Positions 40,085-50,657 are shown, counted from the first letter of the stretch. The stretch is 64,000 bases of DNA from Myxococcales bacterium (GCA_016720595.1 JADKKI010000028.1:1-64000); one strand, 5' to 3'. Notes: a model not told the origin generated them from the letters alone. Made by a program: numbers and translations.

Positions 40085-41821
40085 TCACGGCCGCCACAGC
40101 CCAGACCGCGTGCACGGCTCCAGCAGCCGGCCATCTGCACGCCGCACGCACAGCTCGAGCTGGGTGCGGGTCAAGGTCACGGTCAGGTAGTGGTGCTCCC
40201 GGGCGATCGCGATCATCCCGTCGTCGACCTTGCAAGCCGGCTTGCCGGGGACGCCGCAGGTCATCGCGTACAGCGAGGCGCCACCACCGCCGGTGACCAC
40301 GTAGCGGAGGCCGCCGGCGAGCCCGCGCTGGTAGAGGTGATCGTGCCCGGAGAACAGATACTCGACATGCTGCTTCGCGAGGATCGGCACGTAGCGCGTG
40401 CGCGCGATCCCGTTGCCCTTGTGGTAGCCGCGCGAGTACGGGCCATCGTGGGTGAACGCGAGGATCGCGCGGACCTTGCGCGCACGCGCCGCGGCGAGAT
40501 CCTCGGTCAGCCAGGTCTCCTGCTCCACCCGCTCGTAGGCGTTGGAGTCGAGGAACACCAGGTGCACGTCCGCGAGATCGTAGCTGTACCAGAACGTCCC
40601 CGCTGGGCGGCCCGGAGGTCCCGGCGGCAGCGCGAAGATGTCCTCGGCGCGCGTGGCGTCATCGGCGCCATCCCAACCGAGATCGTGATTCCCGATCGCC
40701 GGCAGATAGGCGACCGAGGCGACCAGCGGTGCGGTGATCGTGAAGAACTGCTGCCAGTCCGCCTGGTCGGAGCCATGGAGCACCATGTCGCCGGTGACCG
40801 CGATCAGATCGAGAGGCTCGGCGAGCATCGCGTCGACGAGGCGGCGGTGCGTGGCGTGGCCACCGCGGACGTCGCCGTAGATCCCCAGGCGGATCGCATC
40901 CCCCGCCGCGGGGGCCGTGTGGAACGTGTAGGTCGGAGACTGCGTCGCGCCCGCACGGACGCGGTACCGGAGCTGCGAGCGCGGCGGCAGGTTCGCCAGC
41001 GCGAACATGTGGTGATGGCCCACCGGGCTCTCGGCATGTTGATCGAGCGCGTCTCCCACGCCCCACTCGATCGAGGCATCGGTGCCGAGATCAGTCTCCA
41101 CCGCGATCGTGGCCGTGGTCGCGCCCACGGCCGCGAGCAGCGGCCCGCGCACGATGCCGCGATCACGCCGCCCCACCAGCTGCGCGGCGAGCGTGGGCGC
41201 ATCGTGACGCCCGGCGGGATGCACCTCGATCGCGAGCGTGTTCGAGCCATGGCGGAGCAGGCTCGGCGTGACGGGGATGTAGAACGTCTCCCACTCGGGG
41301 CCGTGGGGCTGGCGCGCGAGCGCGGTGGGCGCCGAGCCCAAGGTCAGCGCGCGACGCGCGACCTCCACGCCGTTGATCCACGCCGCGAGGCCATCTGTGA
41401 ACTTCACCCGGAGCTCGAGCATCTCCACGCCCTGATCGGCCGCGCCCAGCGTGAACGCTGTGACGCCGTACCCCACGGCGACACGCTCGGTCTGGGTGGC
41501 ACCTGGCAGCGTGGCGACGCCGCGGTCGATCCCGAACGGCCACGCCTCCGGTGGCGCGCCCTCGCCGAGCACCGCGAGCGGTGCGTCAGCACGTCCAGCC
41601 GCGACCTCGAGACCGCTGATGGCGAGCGCGCCGATCTGCGACGGCAGCCGTGGTGCGGTGATCACCTGCCACCGCCACGCGGTGAGCGCGTACGGAGTCC
41701 CGCGCGCGGGTCCCGCTGGGGACACCGGCTCGCCAGGCTCGTCCAGGTCGGCGATCGCGACGGGCGCGGTCAGGACGAGGACGAGACCACAGACGAGGAC
41801 ACGACAGACTCTGCGCGACAA
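40085..41821 (-). CDS. Secreted metallophosphoesterase (purple acid phosphatase-like)
   Basis: The 578-residue protein has a signal peptide (VLVCGLVLVLTAPVAIA). The N-terminal ~270 residues include a carbohydrate-binding-like domain and a fibronectin-type domain (QLRYRVRAGATQSPTYTFHT). The catalytic domain follows: GIYGDVRGG, VTGDMVLHG, AIGNHDLG, AFTHDGPYSRG and FSGHDHLYQRG, the complete calcineurin-like metal set. The start is taken at TTG 41821; a CTG overlapping the upstream stop (CTGA) is the alternative. Substrate unknown; probably phosphate scavenging. Confidence 0.88.
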   Translation of the reverse strand: MSRRVCRVLVCGLVLVLTAPVAIADLDEPGEPVSPAGPARGTPYALTAWRWQVITAPRLPSQIGALAISGLEVAAGRADAPLAVLGEGAPPEAWPFGIDRGVATLPGATQTERVAVGYGVTAFTLGAADQGVEMLELRVKFTDGLAAWINGVEVARRALTLGSAPTALARQPHGPEWETFYIPVTPSLLRHGSNTLAIEVHPAGRHDAPTLAAQLVGRRDRGIVRGPLLAAVGATTATIAVETDLGTDASIEWGVGDALDQHAESPVGHHHMFALANLPPRSQLRYRVRAGATQSPTYTFHTAPAAGDAIRLGIYGDVRGGHATHRRLVDAMLAEPLDLIAVTGDMVLHGSDQADWQQFFTITAPLVASVAYLPAIGNHDLGWDGADDATRAEDIFALPPGPPGRPAGTFWYSYDLADVHLVFLDSNAYERVEQETWLTEDLAAARARKVRAILAFTHDGPYSRGYHKGNGIARTRYVPILAKQHVEYLFSGHDHLYQRGLAGGLRYVVTGGGGASLYAMTCGVPGKPACKVDDGMIAIAREHHYLTVTLTRTQLELCVRRADGRLLEPCTRSGLWRP

Positions 41822-41838
41822 CCCGCGCAGATCGTGAC

Positions 41839-42261
41839 TCAGGCGCGCGCGCGGCGCTCGCCCGACGTGGCGAGATCGACGAGCTGCGGCAGCGAATACG
41901 AATCGAGCTTGGCGAGGAAGTCCTTGTCCTTGGACTTGTTCTGGGCCGAGCCGATCGCGGCGATCAGCTTCTCGCGGTTGCCCCACTTCTTCTTCACGGT
42001 CTCGACGACGCGCTGGAGGCGGAGCAGCTGCTGGTTCGACGCGGTCTTCAGCTGCGTCTCGACATCGGCGGCGTCCTGGTTCGAGCGCGCGATGCTCCCG
42101 GCGAGCGCCTTCGCGAGATCGGCCTTGGTGCCGCTCGCGGCGACGCGCGCCTTGGGGTGACGCGGGCCCTGTGCGGCCTTCGCCGCCTTGGGAGCCTTGG
42201 GGGTCTTGGCGGCGGCCTTGGGAGCCGCTGCCTTGGTCTCGGTCGTCTTCTTCGTGGCCAT
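41839..42261 (-). CDS. Ala/Lys-rich histone H1-like protein
   Basis: The 140-residue protein has a ~45-residue N-terminal tail of Lys, Ala, Pro and Thr (ETKAAAPKAAAKTPKAPKAA) like a histone H1 tail. A helical C-terminal domain follows: NQQLLRLQRVVETVKKKWGN, then SKDKDFLAKLDSYSLPQL. The tail would bind DNA non-specifically. No family name is certain. It is out of place in an operon of secreted proteins. Confidence 0.65.
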   Translation of the reverse strand: MATKKTTETKAAAPKAAAKTPKAPKAAKAAQGPRHPKARVAASGTKADLAKALAGSIARSNQDAADVETQLKTASNQQLLRLQRVVETVKKKWGNREKLIAAIGSAQNKSKDKDFLAKLDSYSLPQLVDLATSGERRARA

Positions 42262-42270
42262 AGTCGGTTC

Positions 42271-43287
42271 CTACTTCGGTGCGTCGGGAGGCGGGGAAAC
42301 TTGCTCGGATGCTGGCTTTTCGTCAAGCACAGACAACAGTTGATTCACATCGTCGAGGGTCAGCGGCGCCCGGAACCTGACCACGGTGCCCTCGGCGGTC
42401 ACCACGACCTTCGCGACGATCGGGCCGAGCGCCTTCATCTGCGCGAGCATCGCGACGACCTTCAGCTCGCTGTTCGCAAACGATTCCAGCCCCTTGGCGT
42501 CTTCGGTGCTGGTCATCACCGCCCCGAGATCGACCTTGGCGCCGTTCGAGGGATCGATCGAGGCGACGATCGCGGTGGGTCCTGCCTTGAGGCGACCACC
42601 CGACGCGCCGACCAGCCCCTGCCGGACGCGCTCGTCGACCTTGCCGAGCGCCCAGACCGGCGCGTTCTGATCGGCGAGCTTGAGGAGCGACGCCAGCTCC
42701 GCGTTGTCGGCGGCCTTGGGCCCGGTGCCCAGAGCGTCGAGCACCCACGCCTCGTTGGTCCCGAGGATCACGGTGTCTGGTCGCCCGAACGCGAACACCA
42801 TGGTCCGGTTGCCGTCCTTGACCTGGTAGAGCGAACGGCCACCCACCGTCTTCACGGTCAGCGCCCCGCCACCCTTGCCGACCATCGTGCGGACGCAGGC
42901 CGTCAGATCGGCCTCCGCGATCGAGCCGGTCGCGACCATCAGCACGGGCCCCGTCCCGGTCGGCGCCGTCGCCGCGGGAGGGCCGAGCGCGAGCATCACG
43001 CGCTTCACCTGCTTGGTCAGGTCGAGCTTGCAGCTGGCCTGGACCTCACCCCACTTCGCCGCGAGCGTGGGGTCACGCATCAGCAGCTGGTCGACGGCGC
43101 GCGCGACGATCGGAGAGTCCGAGAGCCGTTGCACGTCCGCCGCGATCAGCACCTGCGCCGTCGCCGGCACCGCCGCGAGACCCGTGATCTCGGGCGATGG
43201 GCCGTTCGACTCAGCCGACTTCTTCTTGCCGCACGCCGCCGCGTGGAGACTCAGCACCAGGACAGCGATGCCGAGCCTCCCGCGCAC
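42271..43287 (-). CDS. Lipoprotein of a local paralogous family (copy 2)
   Basis: The 338-residue protein starts at GTG that shares one base with the upstream TAG stop: MRGRLGIAVLVLSLHAAACG, a lipoprotein signal. It has the same arrangement as copies 1 and 3 (VPATAQVLIAADVQRL, SCKLDLTKQVKRVMLALG, VLMVATGSIAEADLTACV) but is the most diverged. It ends with DDVNQLLSVLDEKP and a Pro tail. Confidence 0.78.
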   Translation of the reverse strand: MRGRLGIAVLVLSLHAAACGKKKSAESNGPSPEITGLAAVPATAQVLIAADVQRLSDSPIVARAVDQLLMRDPTLAAKWGEVQASCKLDLTKQVKRVMLALGPPAATAPTGTGPVLMVATGSIAEADLTACVRTMVGKGGGALTVKTVGGRSLYQVKDGNRTMVFAFGRPDTVILGTNEAWVLDALGTGPKAADNAELASLLKLADQNAPVWALGKVDERVRQGLVGASGGRLKAGPTAIVASIDPSNGAKVDLGAVMTSTEDAKGLESFANSELKVVAMLAQMKALGPIVAKVVVTAEGTVVRFRAPLTLDDVNQLLSVLDEKPASEQVSPPPDAPK

Positions 43288-44369
43288 TAGGGACCACCCA
43301 TGCCGGCGCCGCCGCCACCGCCGCCCATGCCGCCCATGAGGCCAGCGAACTGCTGGATCAGCGCCTCGAGCTTCTGGGTGGAGAGGGCGAGGTTGACCTT
43401 GACGTCCGCGGCGTCCGCGAGGATGTCGAGCTTGTCGACCATCTTCTGGAACTGCGCGACCTGGCCCTTGGCCATGTTCGCGAGCTGGGTCGCCTGGTCC
43501 GGCGTGTCGAGGCGCACGCGGAGGTCGAGCGTGAGGCCGTCGGTCACGTTGACCGAGCCGAACACGGCCTTCGGCTTGAAGCCCATCTGCGCGGCCTTGT
43601 CGAACGCCTTGGAGTTGCCGTTCATCAGCATCCACAGCGAATCGCCGGTCTGGATCTTCGAGTACATCTCGACGAACGCCGGCGAGGTCTTGAGCGCCGA
43701 GCTGCCCGACGCCGCGGCCTTGACGCCCGCGCTGTTCGCGTTCGCGCCGATCACGCCGACCAGGGTGTCATCCGTGACGTAGGTGAACGCGAAGTTCTCG
43801 CCGGTCTTGCTCTTGATGTTGACGACGTCGCCATCCTTCTCGATGGTGCTGCCGTCCTTGGCCGCCTCGTCCTTCATCTTGTCGAGGCACGCCATGACCT
43901 TGGCCTTGTCGGGGCCGTGGACGACGACGACGCCGTCCGGCTTGTCCGTGCCGCCCACGCCCTTGAGGCCCATCGACAGGCTCTTGATCGAGGCCATCGG
44001 ATCGAAGCCGCACTTGTCCTTGAACTCGGCGAGCTTCTTCTGCGTGTCGCCCTTCATCATCTGGGGCTCGACGAACTTCTTCCACAGCGAGCTCTGCTGG
44101 AGCTGCGAGAAGTTGAGACCCATCACGATCTCGGAGTCCACCGGGAGCAGCGCGAGGTCATCCGCGTTCGCGTTGACACTCGGCATCGCGCTCGGGGTCT
44201 GACCCGCGGGCTTCTCGGCGACCTTGTCCGGCGCCTTCTCGGCGGTCTTCGGTTCGCCGGTGGCCGGCGTTTCGGTCTTCTTCTCGTCCTTCTTGCATGC
44301 TCCGACGAGGCCCAGAGCGATCATGGGTGCGAGTGCGGCAACGAGCCAACCTTGGCGAATGCGAACCAT
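43287..44369 (-). CDS. Lipoprotein of a local paralogous family (copy 1)
   Basis: The 360-residue protein begins MVRIRQGWLVAALAPMIALG with lipobox LVGAC, and AGGAG eight nt upstream. A Lys/Glu/Pro linker follows, then a core with LLPVDSEIVMGLN, CGFDPMASIKSLSMGLKGVG, VVVHGPDKAKVMACL and KLDILADAADVKVNL. It ends Gly-rich (GGMGGGGGGAGMGGP). It is the first gene of a six-gene operon; clearly homologous to the copy at 39094-40059. Confidence 0.8.
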   Translation of the reverse strand: MVRIRQGWLVAALAPMIALGLVGACKKDEKKTETPATGEPKTAEKAPDKVAEKPAGQTPSAMPSVNANADDLALLPVDSEIVMGLNFSQLQQSSLWKKFVEPQMMKGDTQKKLAEFKDKCGFDPMASIKSLSMGLKGVGGTDKPDGVVVVHGPDKAKVMACLDKMKDEAAKDGSTIEKDGDVVNIKSKTGENFAFTYVTDDTLVGVIGANANSAGVKAAASGSSALKTSPAFVEMYSKIQTGDSLWMLMNGNSKAFDKAAQMGFKPKAVFGSVNVTDGLTLDLRVRLDTPDQATQLANMAKGQVAQFQKMVDKLDILADAADVKVNLALSTQKLEALIQQFAGLMGGMGGGGGGAGMGGP

Positions 44370-44475
44370 CTTTGTGTCTCCTTGGGTCCCCTGCGGACGA
44401 CGGGCTTATAACACGGGGATCCCCAACGGTCGATCCACACGATCGGCCGCCGGTTGACGCGAGTCTTCGTCGCAA

Positions 44476-44505
44476 TTGTCACGGCTCGCTGACAACTGAT
44501 AGGGT
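44476..44505 (+). promoter_or_regulatory. Putative promoter (TTGTCA-18-TAGGGT) of rnhA
   Basis: TTGTCA (44476-44481), an 18-bp spacer and TAGGGT (44500-44505) end 7 nt before the rnhA ATG. It is one of the few TANNNT sites here with a recognisable -35. Confidence 0.55.
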
Positions 44506-44512
44506 GCCGCGC

Positions 44513-45154
44513 ATGCCGTGGATGCCACATCGCCTGCGTGACGCGGACGTGTGGGCCAAGGTCGACGCCTCGGGAACCCTGATCAAGGACACCGAGGGCC
44601 GCGTCGAGGTGGTCTACAAGGCCGGCGCCGGCGCCAAGGTGTATCGCGCGGGTGCCCGGAACCTGACCGCCCTCACCGGCCCCGTCCTCGACTTCGAGGC
44701 CGGTGAGCGCGCCCCGGAGAAGGGGAAGGCCGGCGCCATTCCGGCGGTTCCAGACAATGCGATCCACGTCTGGACCGATGGAGCGTGCTCGGGAAACCCG
44801 GGGCCCTGCGGGATCGGCGTGATCGTGATCGATGGCAAGACCGAGCAGGAGATCTCCGAGTACCTCGGACAGGGCACCAACAACATCGCCGAGCTCACCG
44901 CGATCCTCCGCGGTCTCGAGAAGGTCAGCGATCGCAAGCGCCCGGTCGTCGTGTACTCCGACTCGGCGTACTCGATCGGCCTGCTCACCCAGGCGTGGAA
45001 GGCCAAGGCCAACAAGGAGCTCGTCGAGGAGCTGCGTGGCCTCACCAAGCAGTTCGCCGATCTCCGGTTCGTGAAGGTCGCGGGCCACGCGGGCATCGTG
45101 CTGAACGAGCGCGTCGATGTCCTCGCGACCTCCGCGGTCAGCCGCCGCCGCTGA
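44513..45154 (+). CDS. rnhA: Ribonuclease HI with N-terminal extension
   Basis: RNase HI cuts RNA in RNA-DNA hybrids. The catalytic domain (about residues 82-213) has WTDGACSGNPGPCGIGV (Asp), TNNIAELTAILRGLE (Glu), VVYSDSAYSIGLL (Asp) and LNERVDVLA (Asp). About 80 extra N-terminal residues (MPWMPHRLRDADVWAKVDAS and YKAGAGAKVYRAG) are not the usual hybrid-binding domain. It converges with the NodB gene with four bases between stops. Confidence 0.93.
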   Translation: MPWMPHRLRDADVWAKVDASGTLIKDTEGRVEVVYKAGAGAKVYRAGARNLTALTGPVLDFEAGERAPEKGKAGAIPAVPDNAIHVWTDGACSGNPGPCGIGVIVIDGKTEQEISEYLGQGTNNIAELTAILRGLEKVSDRKRPVVVYSDSAYSIGLLTQAWKAKANKELVEELRGLTKQFADLRFVKVAGHAGIVLNERVDVLATSAVSRRR

Positions 45155-45158
45155 GCCA

Positions 45159-46124
45159 CTACTGCGCGAGCTGGACGTCGGCCGCGACCTGGCCGAGCGT
45201 GACGAGCTCCCAGCGCTCGCGCAGGTCATCGAGGATCGCGCCGAGCCGCGACAGCTTGTCCGCGACCGGGATCCGCAGATCGTGCTGGCGCGTCACCAGC
45301 TCACCAGGGATGCCGTCCTTCTCCGCATCGGCGAAGTCGATGCCGTGGAGCTCGAAGTTGAAGAAGCTCCGCCGATCCATGGAAGCGACCACGTGGCGGC
45401 GGATCCGCTCGGGGAACGACAGCAGGGACGTCCCGATCGCGGGGATCCGCGTCCACGGCGTCACGGCGATCGGCAGCTCGACGAGCGGGGCCTGGCCACG
45501 ACGCCACGGCGCCGTCATCGCCGGACGGTACGGCTCGCTCGGCGCTGCGAGCAGCCGCGGGTTGGTCATCACCGCACCGCTCGGCCGGCGCAGCACGGCG
45601 AGCGCGGCCATCACGGCGGCCTTCGCCGCATAGTAGCCGGGCGCCGGAAACACCGACGAGTCGTAGCGATAGCCGCGGGTCGCGAGCGCATCGAGCATCG
45701 CCGGCGAGACGTCATATCCGGGAGCGCGAAACCCGCGGACCGGCACGCCGGTGATCGCGCGCAGCACGCGATCGCCCTCCGCGATCTCGGCGTCGATGAC
45801 CTCGGGCGTGAGGCGCGCGAGCTCGTAGGGATGCGAGTACGAGTGGTTGCCGAGCTCGTCCCCGCGCGCGTGCAGCTCGCGGAGCCGCGTGGCGTTCGCC
45901 GCGCGCGCCGAGCGATCGGGGAGCGCGGCGTCCGCGTCGGCATCACGGCCGACGACGAACCAGGTCACGTGGAGCCCCTTGTCGGCGAACAGCTTCGCCG
46001 CGCGCGGCAGGGCGCGCTCGAGGATCACGTGCTCGAGCTCGGGCGGAGAGGCGCCGAGACCGTGGATCCGGTAGTAGCAAGCGAGGCCGTCGAGATCGAT
46101 CGAGACGGCGCAGGGCGGCTTCAC
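45159..46124 (-). CDS. NodB-type polysaccharide deacetylase
   Basis: The 321-residue protein has the carbohydrate esterase 4 motifs: [12 protein letters not shown] (Asp), [11 protein letters not shown] (two His), [11 protein letters not shown] and later [10 protein letters not shown] (His). These enzymes remove acetyl groups from chitin, peptidoglycan or exopolysaccharides. It starts at GTG overlapping the glycosyltransferase stop (GTGA). No signal peptide is visible, so it may act on the cytoplasmic side on a lipid-linked sugar. Confidence 0.88.
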   Translation of the reverse strand: MKPPCAVSIDLDGLACYYRIHGLGASPPELEHVILERALPRAAKLFADKGLHVTWFVVGRDADADAALPDRSARAANATRLRELHARGDELGNHSYSHPYELARLTPEVIDAEIAEGDRVLRAITGVPVRGFRAPGYDVSPAMLDALATRGYRYDSSVFPAPGYYAAKAAVMAALAVLRRPSGAVMTNPRLLAAPSEPYRPAMTAPWRRGQAPLVELPIAVTPWTRIPAIGTSLLSFPERIRRHVVASMDRRSFFNFELHGIDFADAEKDGIPGELVTRQHDLRIPVADKLSRLGAILDDLRERWELVTLGQVAADVQLAQ

Positions 46125-46852
46125 GGTTTTCCGCCGAACCGGATCACGTACGTCATCTTCGCGATCCCACGCAGCACGTTCGGGACACGCTTGACGAGGT
46201 TGATCGCCGGCGGGCGCTTCTCGTGGAGCCGGATCGGGATCTCGAGCACGTGCAGGCCCGCGTGCCCCGCGCGGATCACCAGCTCGCTCGCGAACAGATC
46301 CCGATCGATCACGCACGACTCCACCACCGGGAGCAGGGTCTCGCGGTGGAACGCCTTGAGGCCATGGGTGTCGGTGCCACGGAAGTCGAGGGCGACGCGC
46401 AGCATCGTGTTGATCACGCGGGTGGCGGCGCGGCGAAACAGCGGGCGCTCGTCGCTCGCGCCCTTCATGGCCTTGCTCCCCACGACCATCGCGCAGTCCC
46501 CGTGCAGCAGCAGCTCGAGTGCCCGGCGGTGGAAATCGCCGTCGCAGAGGTCGATCTCCTCGCAGATCACCCAGGTGCCCGTCGCCTCGAGGATGCCGCG
46601 CCGGAGCGCCTTGCCATAGTTCGGCTCGCCCAGCGAGAACGTGCGGACCTCGGTGCGCTCCTGTGCCAGGTGCTCGGCGAGCGCCGCGGTGCCGTCGCGG
46701 CTGCCGTTCTCGGCCAGGATCACCTCGAACGTGAGGTCCGGCATCTCGAGGGCGTTGCGGACGACCTCGAAGCCGTCGAGCAGCTCGGTGATGGCCTCCC
46801 GCAGGATGCCTTCCTCGTTGTAGACGGGAATGACGATCGAGACGTCGGGCAT
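46121..46852 (-). CDS. Family 2 glycosyltransferase
   Basis: The 243-residue GT2 enzyme opens [20 protein letters not shown] and has [29 protein letters not shown] and [15 protein letters not shown] (DxD-like). No membrane segments are visible, unlike dolichol-phosphate mannosyltransferases with TMs. It overlaps the MBL gene by one nt (TGATG) and NodB by four, suggesting a sugar-modification operon with the GT-C gene divergent to it. Confidence 0.9.
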   Translation of the reverse strand: MPDVSIVIPVYNEEGILREAITELLDGFEVVRNALEMPDLTFEVILAENGSRDGTAALAEHLAQERTEVRTFSLGEPNYGKALRRGILEATGTWVICEEIDLCDGDFHRRALELLLHGDCAMVVGSKAMKGASDERPLFRRAATRVINTMLRVALDFRGTDTHGLKAFHRETLLPVVESCVIDRDLFASELVIRAGHAGLHVLEIPIRLHEKRPPAINLVKRVPNVLRGIAKMTYVIRFGGKP

Positions 46853-47787
46853 CAGGTGCCCGGGTTTAACACACCCGCGGAGGCCTGCTCTACGAAGCGC
46901 TCCGTCTGTCCTGCCGCCATCAGCTGGATGTGCTCGCGGAGGCCACGCTGCGTGGCCAGCTCGATCAGCCACCGCGCCGGCTCGTCCAGCCGCTCGTAGG
47001 ACAGTGGGAACGCCCCGTGGTGGATCGGCACCAGCATGCGCGAGCGCAGATCCTCGAAGGCATACAGCGCATCGAGCGGAGACATGTGGCGCGCGCGGAA
47101 CGAGGTCGGCAGGAAGCCTCCGATCGGCAGGGCCGCGATGTCGGGGGCGTAGCGCGCGCCGATCTCGGCGAACCCGGAGAAGTACCCGCTGTCGCCGCAC
47201 AGGAACGCGCTCGGTCCGGGACCGCGCAGCACGTACGACAGGCCCCGCGCCAGCTCGGTATCCCCGTGCGCCGTCGCGGCCGCCACCACCTGCACCCCGC
47301 GGAGCTCGAGATCGGCCCCCGGCTGCAGCTCGACGACCCGGGCGAAGCCGAGGGCCCCGACCCATGAAGCAGTCCCCGCAGGCACGACCAGCGTCGCCGA
47401 GCGCGGGAGCCGCTTCAGCGTGGGCACGTGCAGGTGGTCCGCGTGGCGGTGCGAGATCAGGATCAGGCCGACGTCCGAGAAGTCGCCCGGCGCCAGGCCG
47501 GGCTCGACGGCGCGCCGCACACCGCCGATCCACCGCCCGAGCATCGGATCGAACGCGACCGCGAGCCCGGGATAGCGGACGATCACCGACGCGTGACCGC
47601 CAAACGTCAGCGCGAGCTCGCCGCGGCTGACCGGGGGTACCGGCTCGAGCTGGGCCGGCCGCGGGGCGCGGAACCACCGGGTCATCCAGTGCCCCAGCAG
47701 GCTCCGGTAGCGCTGGACACGGATGTCGCGGTGCAGACGGCCTAGCTCCGCCGCCCGAGCCCCGTGCTTGCCGCCTTCCGCTGACAT
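46852..47787 (-). CDS. MBL-fold metallohydrolase (NAPE-PLD/UlaG-like)
   Basis: The 311-residue protein has the beta-lactamase-fold metal motif [38 protein letters not shown] and [10 protein letters not shown]. This resembles N-acyl-phosphatidylethanolamine phospholipase D and UlaG-type hydrolases. The first ~40 residues are basic and may contact a membrane. It is the first gene of a three-gene operon ending in NodB. Confidence 0.87.
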   Translation of the reverse strand: MSAEGGKHGARAAELGRLHRDIRVQRYRSLLGHWMTRWFRAPRPAQLEPVPPVSRGELALTFGGHASVIVRYPGLAVAFDPMLGRWIGGVRRAVEPGLAPGDFSDVGLILISHRHADHLHVPTLKRLPRSATLVVPAGTASWVGALGFARVVELQPGADLELRGVQVVAAATAHGDTELARGLSYVLRGPGPSAFLCGDSGYFSGFAEIGARYAPDIAALPIGGFLPTSFRARHMSPLDALYAFEDLRSRMLVPIHHGAFPLSYERLDEPARWLIELATQRGLREHIQLMAAGQTERFVEQASAGVLNPGT

Positions 47788-47852
47788 GACCGCGATCACT
47801 GTCGCTGGGCTTTTCGTGGGGCGCAAGTCGAGGGTACGTTCGGGGTCCCGCC

Positions 47853-50192
47853 GTGCAGCCCGTCCGCAAGCTCTCTGTCCTGCTCGGCCGCTGGCCGGTC
47901 GCGCTCGCGACCGTCCTCGTGATGGCCGCGGTCCTGCTCCTCCCGGGCCTGGGTGGCAGCGGCCTGTGGGAGCCGCAGGAGCGGCAGCTCGCGGATCGGG
48001 TCGCGCCGCCGGTGTCGATCGAGGCTGCCAAGGTCGCCGAGCCCCCACAGCCCGCGCAGGGCGTGCCGCCTCCCGAGGAAGCCTGCGTGCGCACGCCGCC
48101 CAAGGATGCCAAGGCGCGCTCGCTGACTCCACGCGCGATCGTGTTCGGGCGCGACACGTTCGGCGACTCCGACGCCGGACGGCGCCTCCCCTTCGCCCTG
48201 ATGGGCCTGCTCACCGCGCTCGCGACCGCCGGGATCGCGCTCCGGCTCGGCCGGCCCCGCGCGGGCGTGATCGCCGGGCTGGTGGTCCTGTCGATGCCGC
48301 TGCTGCCGCTGCAGTCACGGATGTTGACGTCGGAGATCGGCACCGCGTGTGGTGGTGCGCTCCTCGTCTATGCCTTCCTGGCGCTCGCGCGGCTCGGCAG
48401 CGCGTACGGCACGGCGCTGGCGGCGGTCGATGCGGCCGTCAGCATCGCGGCGCTCACCGCGGGCGCCTACCTCGGCTTTCATGGCGGCGGCGCGCTGCTC
48501 GGGCTCGTGGTTCCGATCGGTGCGTGCGCGGCCGCCGGTGGCTTCGGCGTTGCGCCGCTGCTCCGCCGCGAGCGCGCAGCCAATGTGATCCCCGCGATGC
48601 TCGCGGCCGCGATCGTCGTGACCTTGATCGGGATCCTCGTCTACCAGCTGTACTCGCTGAAGACCCCGACGCCCGGGATGATGCCGCCCGCGAGATCCTT
48701 GTTCGGCAAGGCGATCGTCTCGGAGGGCTGCTGGTCGTCGGCGCTCGGTGGGATGTGGCGCCCCGACGACGACCTGCGGATGGTGTTCGATTCGATGTTC
48801 GAGCAGATCGCCTACGGCACGTTCCCGTGGGGCGTGCTCGGACCGATCGCGATGATCGCGCTCCTCCACAGCACCGACAAGGATCACCGCACCGCGGGCG
48901 CCGTCACGCTCGCGTGGGCGGGCGGTGCATGGATCGCTTGCGAGGTGTTCCAGCGCAAGGTCGGGTTCACGCTCTACGCCGGGTTCCCCGCGCTCGCCGT
49001 CGCCGTCGGTGTGTGGCTCGATGACGTGCTGACGCGCCGCGCCCGGGGAGATCGCGAGGCGATGCCCGCCGGCATGATGCTGCTCGGGCTGTTCTTCATC
49101 ATCGCCGTGCTCGATCTCGCGAAGGACATGCAGGGCTTCGCCGACCGCATCACCTCGCTCCTGATCGGCAACGATCAGCTGCCGTACCCCAAGGACTCGA
49201 AGCTCCTGTTCCTGCCGACCAAGCTGTGGATCCTCCAGATCGGCATGCTCGCCGGCCTCGGCTTCGGGCTGTCGATGTTGATCTGGCGCCCCGGCACCGA
49301 TGCGCGCGCCCAGAAGCTCCAGCGGATCGCCACGTGGTGCATCGGCGGCGCCTTCGCGGGCACCGTGGCGATCGCAGGGTTCTGGTCGTTCGTGTGGCAG
49401 CCGCGCCTCGCCTTGAACGTGTCGTCCAAGGCGATGTTCGAGAGCTACCAGGACCTCCGCGGTGCGGGGGATCAGCTCGTCATCATGGGGGACCTCGGGC
49501 ACGCGCCGCTCGCGTACGCCCCGGACACCAAGCCGGAGATGGTGAACACGCGCGATCAGGTCGTCACCGCGCTCGGTCGATCGAACCGCGTGTTCGCGAT
49601 CGCCCCGCAGAGCGAGCTGTGCACGCTTCACCGCGAGCTGGCCGGCAAGCCGTACTTCGTGCTCGACGATCGCAACGTGCGCAACCTGCTGCTCTCCAAC
49701 AAGGTCGACGGCACCTCGGACAAGAATCCGCTCGCGACGGCGATCCTCCACACCGAGCCCACGCAGTTCGGCGCGAAGCCCAAGGGGCGCGTGACCTGGG
49801 ACAACAAGATCCAGCTGCTCGGCTGGGACATCCCACAGACCATGGGCCGCGGCTCGAAGGTGACCGTGAAGCTCTACTACAAGATCCTCCAGCCCGTGGG
49901 CGGTGCGTGGAAGGGCCTCATGCACTTCGACGGGCCGCTCCGGTTCAACGGCGATCACGAGCCGATCAACGGGCGCTGCCCGACCTCGACCTGGCAGCCC
50001 GGGGACTTCATCGTCGACACCCTGACCATCACCGCGGGCGGTGGCGCGTTCCCCGCGGGCAAGTACGACGTCTGGATCGGGTTCTTCACTGGTTCGGCAC
50101 CGAACTGGAAGAACATGGTCGTCAGCGAGGCACCGGGCGACATGAAGGACACGGCAGATCGCGTGAAGATCATGTCGGTCAACCTCGACTGA
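47853..50192 (+). CDS. Multi-pass GT-C (ArnT/PMT-like) membrane glycosyltransferase
   Basis: The 779-residue protein starts at GTG with TACGTT 12 nt upstream. It has a first TM ([16 protein letters not shown]), then [11 protein letters not shown], a lumenal loop of the ArnT/PMT type with acidic residues, about ten further hydrophobic segments (e.g. [29 protein letters not shown]), and a C-terminal beta-rich soluble part from about residue 520 on. Such enzymes transfer sugar from a lipid carrier to protein or lipid A outside the membrane. The acceptor is unknown. It is divergent from the NodB/GT2/MBL operon. Confidence 0.82.
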   Translation: MQPVRKLSVLLGRWPVALATVLVMAAVLLLPGLGGSGLWEPQERQLADRVAPPVSIEAAKVAEPPQPAQGVPPPEEACVRTPPKDAKARSLTPRAIVFGRDTFGDSDAGRRLPFALMGLLTALATAGIALRLGRPRAGVIAGLVVLSMPLLPLQSRMLTSEIGTACGGALLVYAFLALARLGSAYGTALAAVDAAVSIAALTAGAYLGFHGGGALLGLVVPIGACAAAGGFGVAPLLRRERAANVIPAMLAAAIVVTLIGILVYQLYSLKTPTPGMMPPARSLFGKAIVSEGCWSSALGGMWRPDDDLRMVFDSMFEQIAYGTFPWGVLGPIAMIALLHSTDKDHRTAGAVTLAWAGGAWIACEVFQRKVGFTLYAGFPALAVAVGVWLDDVLTRRARGDREAMPAGMMLLGLFFIIAVLDLAKDMQGFADRITSLLIGNDQLPYPKDSKLLFLPTKLWILQIGMLAGLGFGLSMLIWRPGTDARAQKLQRIATWCIGGAFAGTVAIAGFWSFVWQPRLALNVSSKAMFESYQDLRGAGDQLVIMGDLGHAPLAYAPDTKPEMVNTRDQVVTALGRSNRVFAIAPQSELCTLHRELAGKPYFVLDDRNVRNLLLSNKVDGTSDKNPLATAILHTEPTQFGAKPKGRVTWDNKIQLLGWDIPQTMGRGSKVTVKLYYKILQPVGGAWKGLMHFDGPLRFNGDHEPINGRCPTSTWQPGDFIVDTLTITAGGGAFPAGKYDVWIGFFTGSAPNWKNMVVSEAPGDMKDTADRVKIMSVNLD

Positions 50193-50237
50193 TCTGTGCG
50201 CGCACGGGCCCACCAGGAGACCGTGGCGAAGATACGA

Positions 50238-50267
50238 TTGACGCCCGTCGCGAGAGAGGGTTATGAC
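50238..50267 (+). promoter_or_regulatory. Possible promoter (TTGACG-18-TATGAC) of the PilZ-Usp pair
   Basis: TTGACG (50238-50243), an 18-bp spacer and TATGAC (50262-50267), 9 nt before the PilZ ATG. The -10 lacks the final T of the common box. Confidence 0.4.
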
Positions 50268-50276
50268 GACCGCGCG

Positions 50277-50657
50277 ATGGGACCGAAGGCCAAAGGGGAC
50301 GTGATCGAGCCGGTCCCGGTGGCGATCAGCGATGCTGATCGGCGTCGGGCCCCGCGCGTCCTCCTGAACCTCGAGGTCGATTACGCGAGCGAGGAGAACT
50401 ATCTCTTCGCGTACATCACGGACATCAGCGCCACGGGCATCTTCGTCCGCACCACCACGCCGGAGCAGCCCGGCACGCACCTGAACCTCAAGTTCGGGAC
50501 GCTGGAGGTCGAGGGCCTGGTGATCTGGGTCAACCCGTACCGTCCCGGCACCCCCGATAACCTCCATCCCGGGATGGGCATCCGGTTCGTCGGGCTCGAT
50601 GATGACGTCCGCGATCGGCTCCTCGAGCTGATCCGGCGCTTCGCCTACCTCTCCTGA
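50277..50657 (+). CDS. PilZ domain protein
   Basis: The 126-residue protein is nearly all PilZ domain. It has the c-di-GMP-binding RxxxR in DADRRRAPRVLLN and DISATGIFV (the [D/N]xSxxG motif). The rest of the fold (LNLKFGTLEVEGLVIWV, GMGIRFVGLDDD) is present. It should bind cyclic di-GMP. It is coupled to the Usp gene by a TGATG overlap. Confidence 0.92.
   Translation: MGPKAKGDVIEPVPVAISDADRRRAPRVLLNLEVDYASEENYLFAYITDISATGIFVRTTTPEQPGTHLNLKFGTLEVEGLVIWVNPYRPGTPDNLHPGMGIRFVGLDDDVRDRLLELIRRFAYLS

Noticed and set aside
48315..50567. 750-codon minus-strand frame across the GT-C gene
   Set aside because: No plausible start context or domain; composition matches antisense of a membrane-protein gene.
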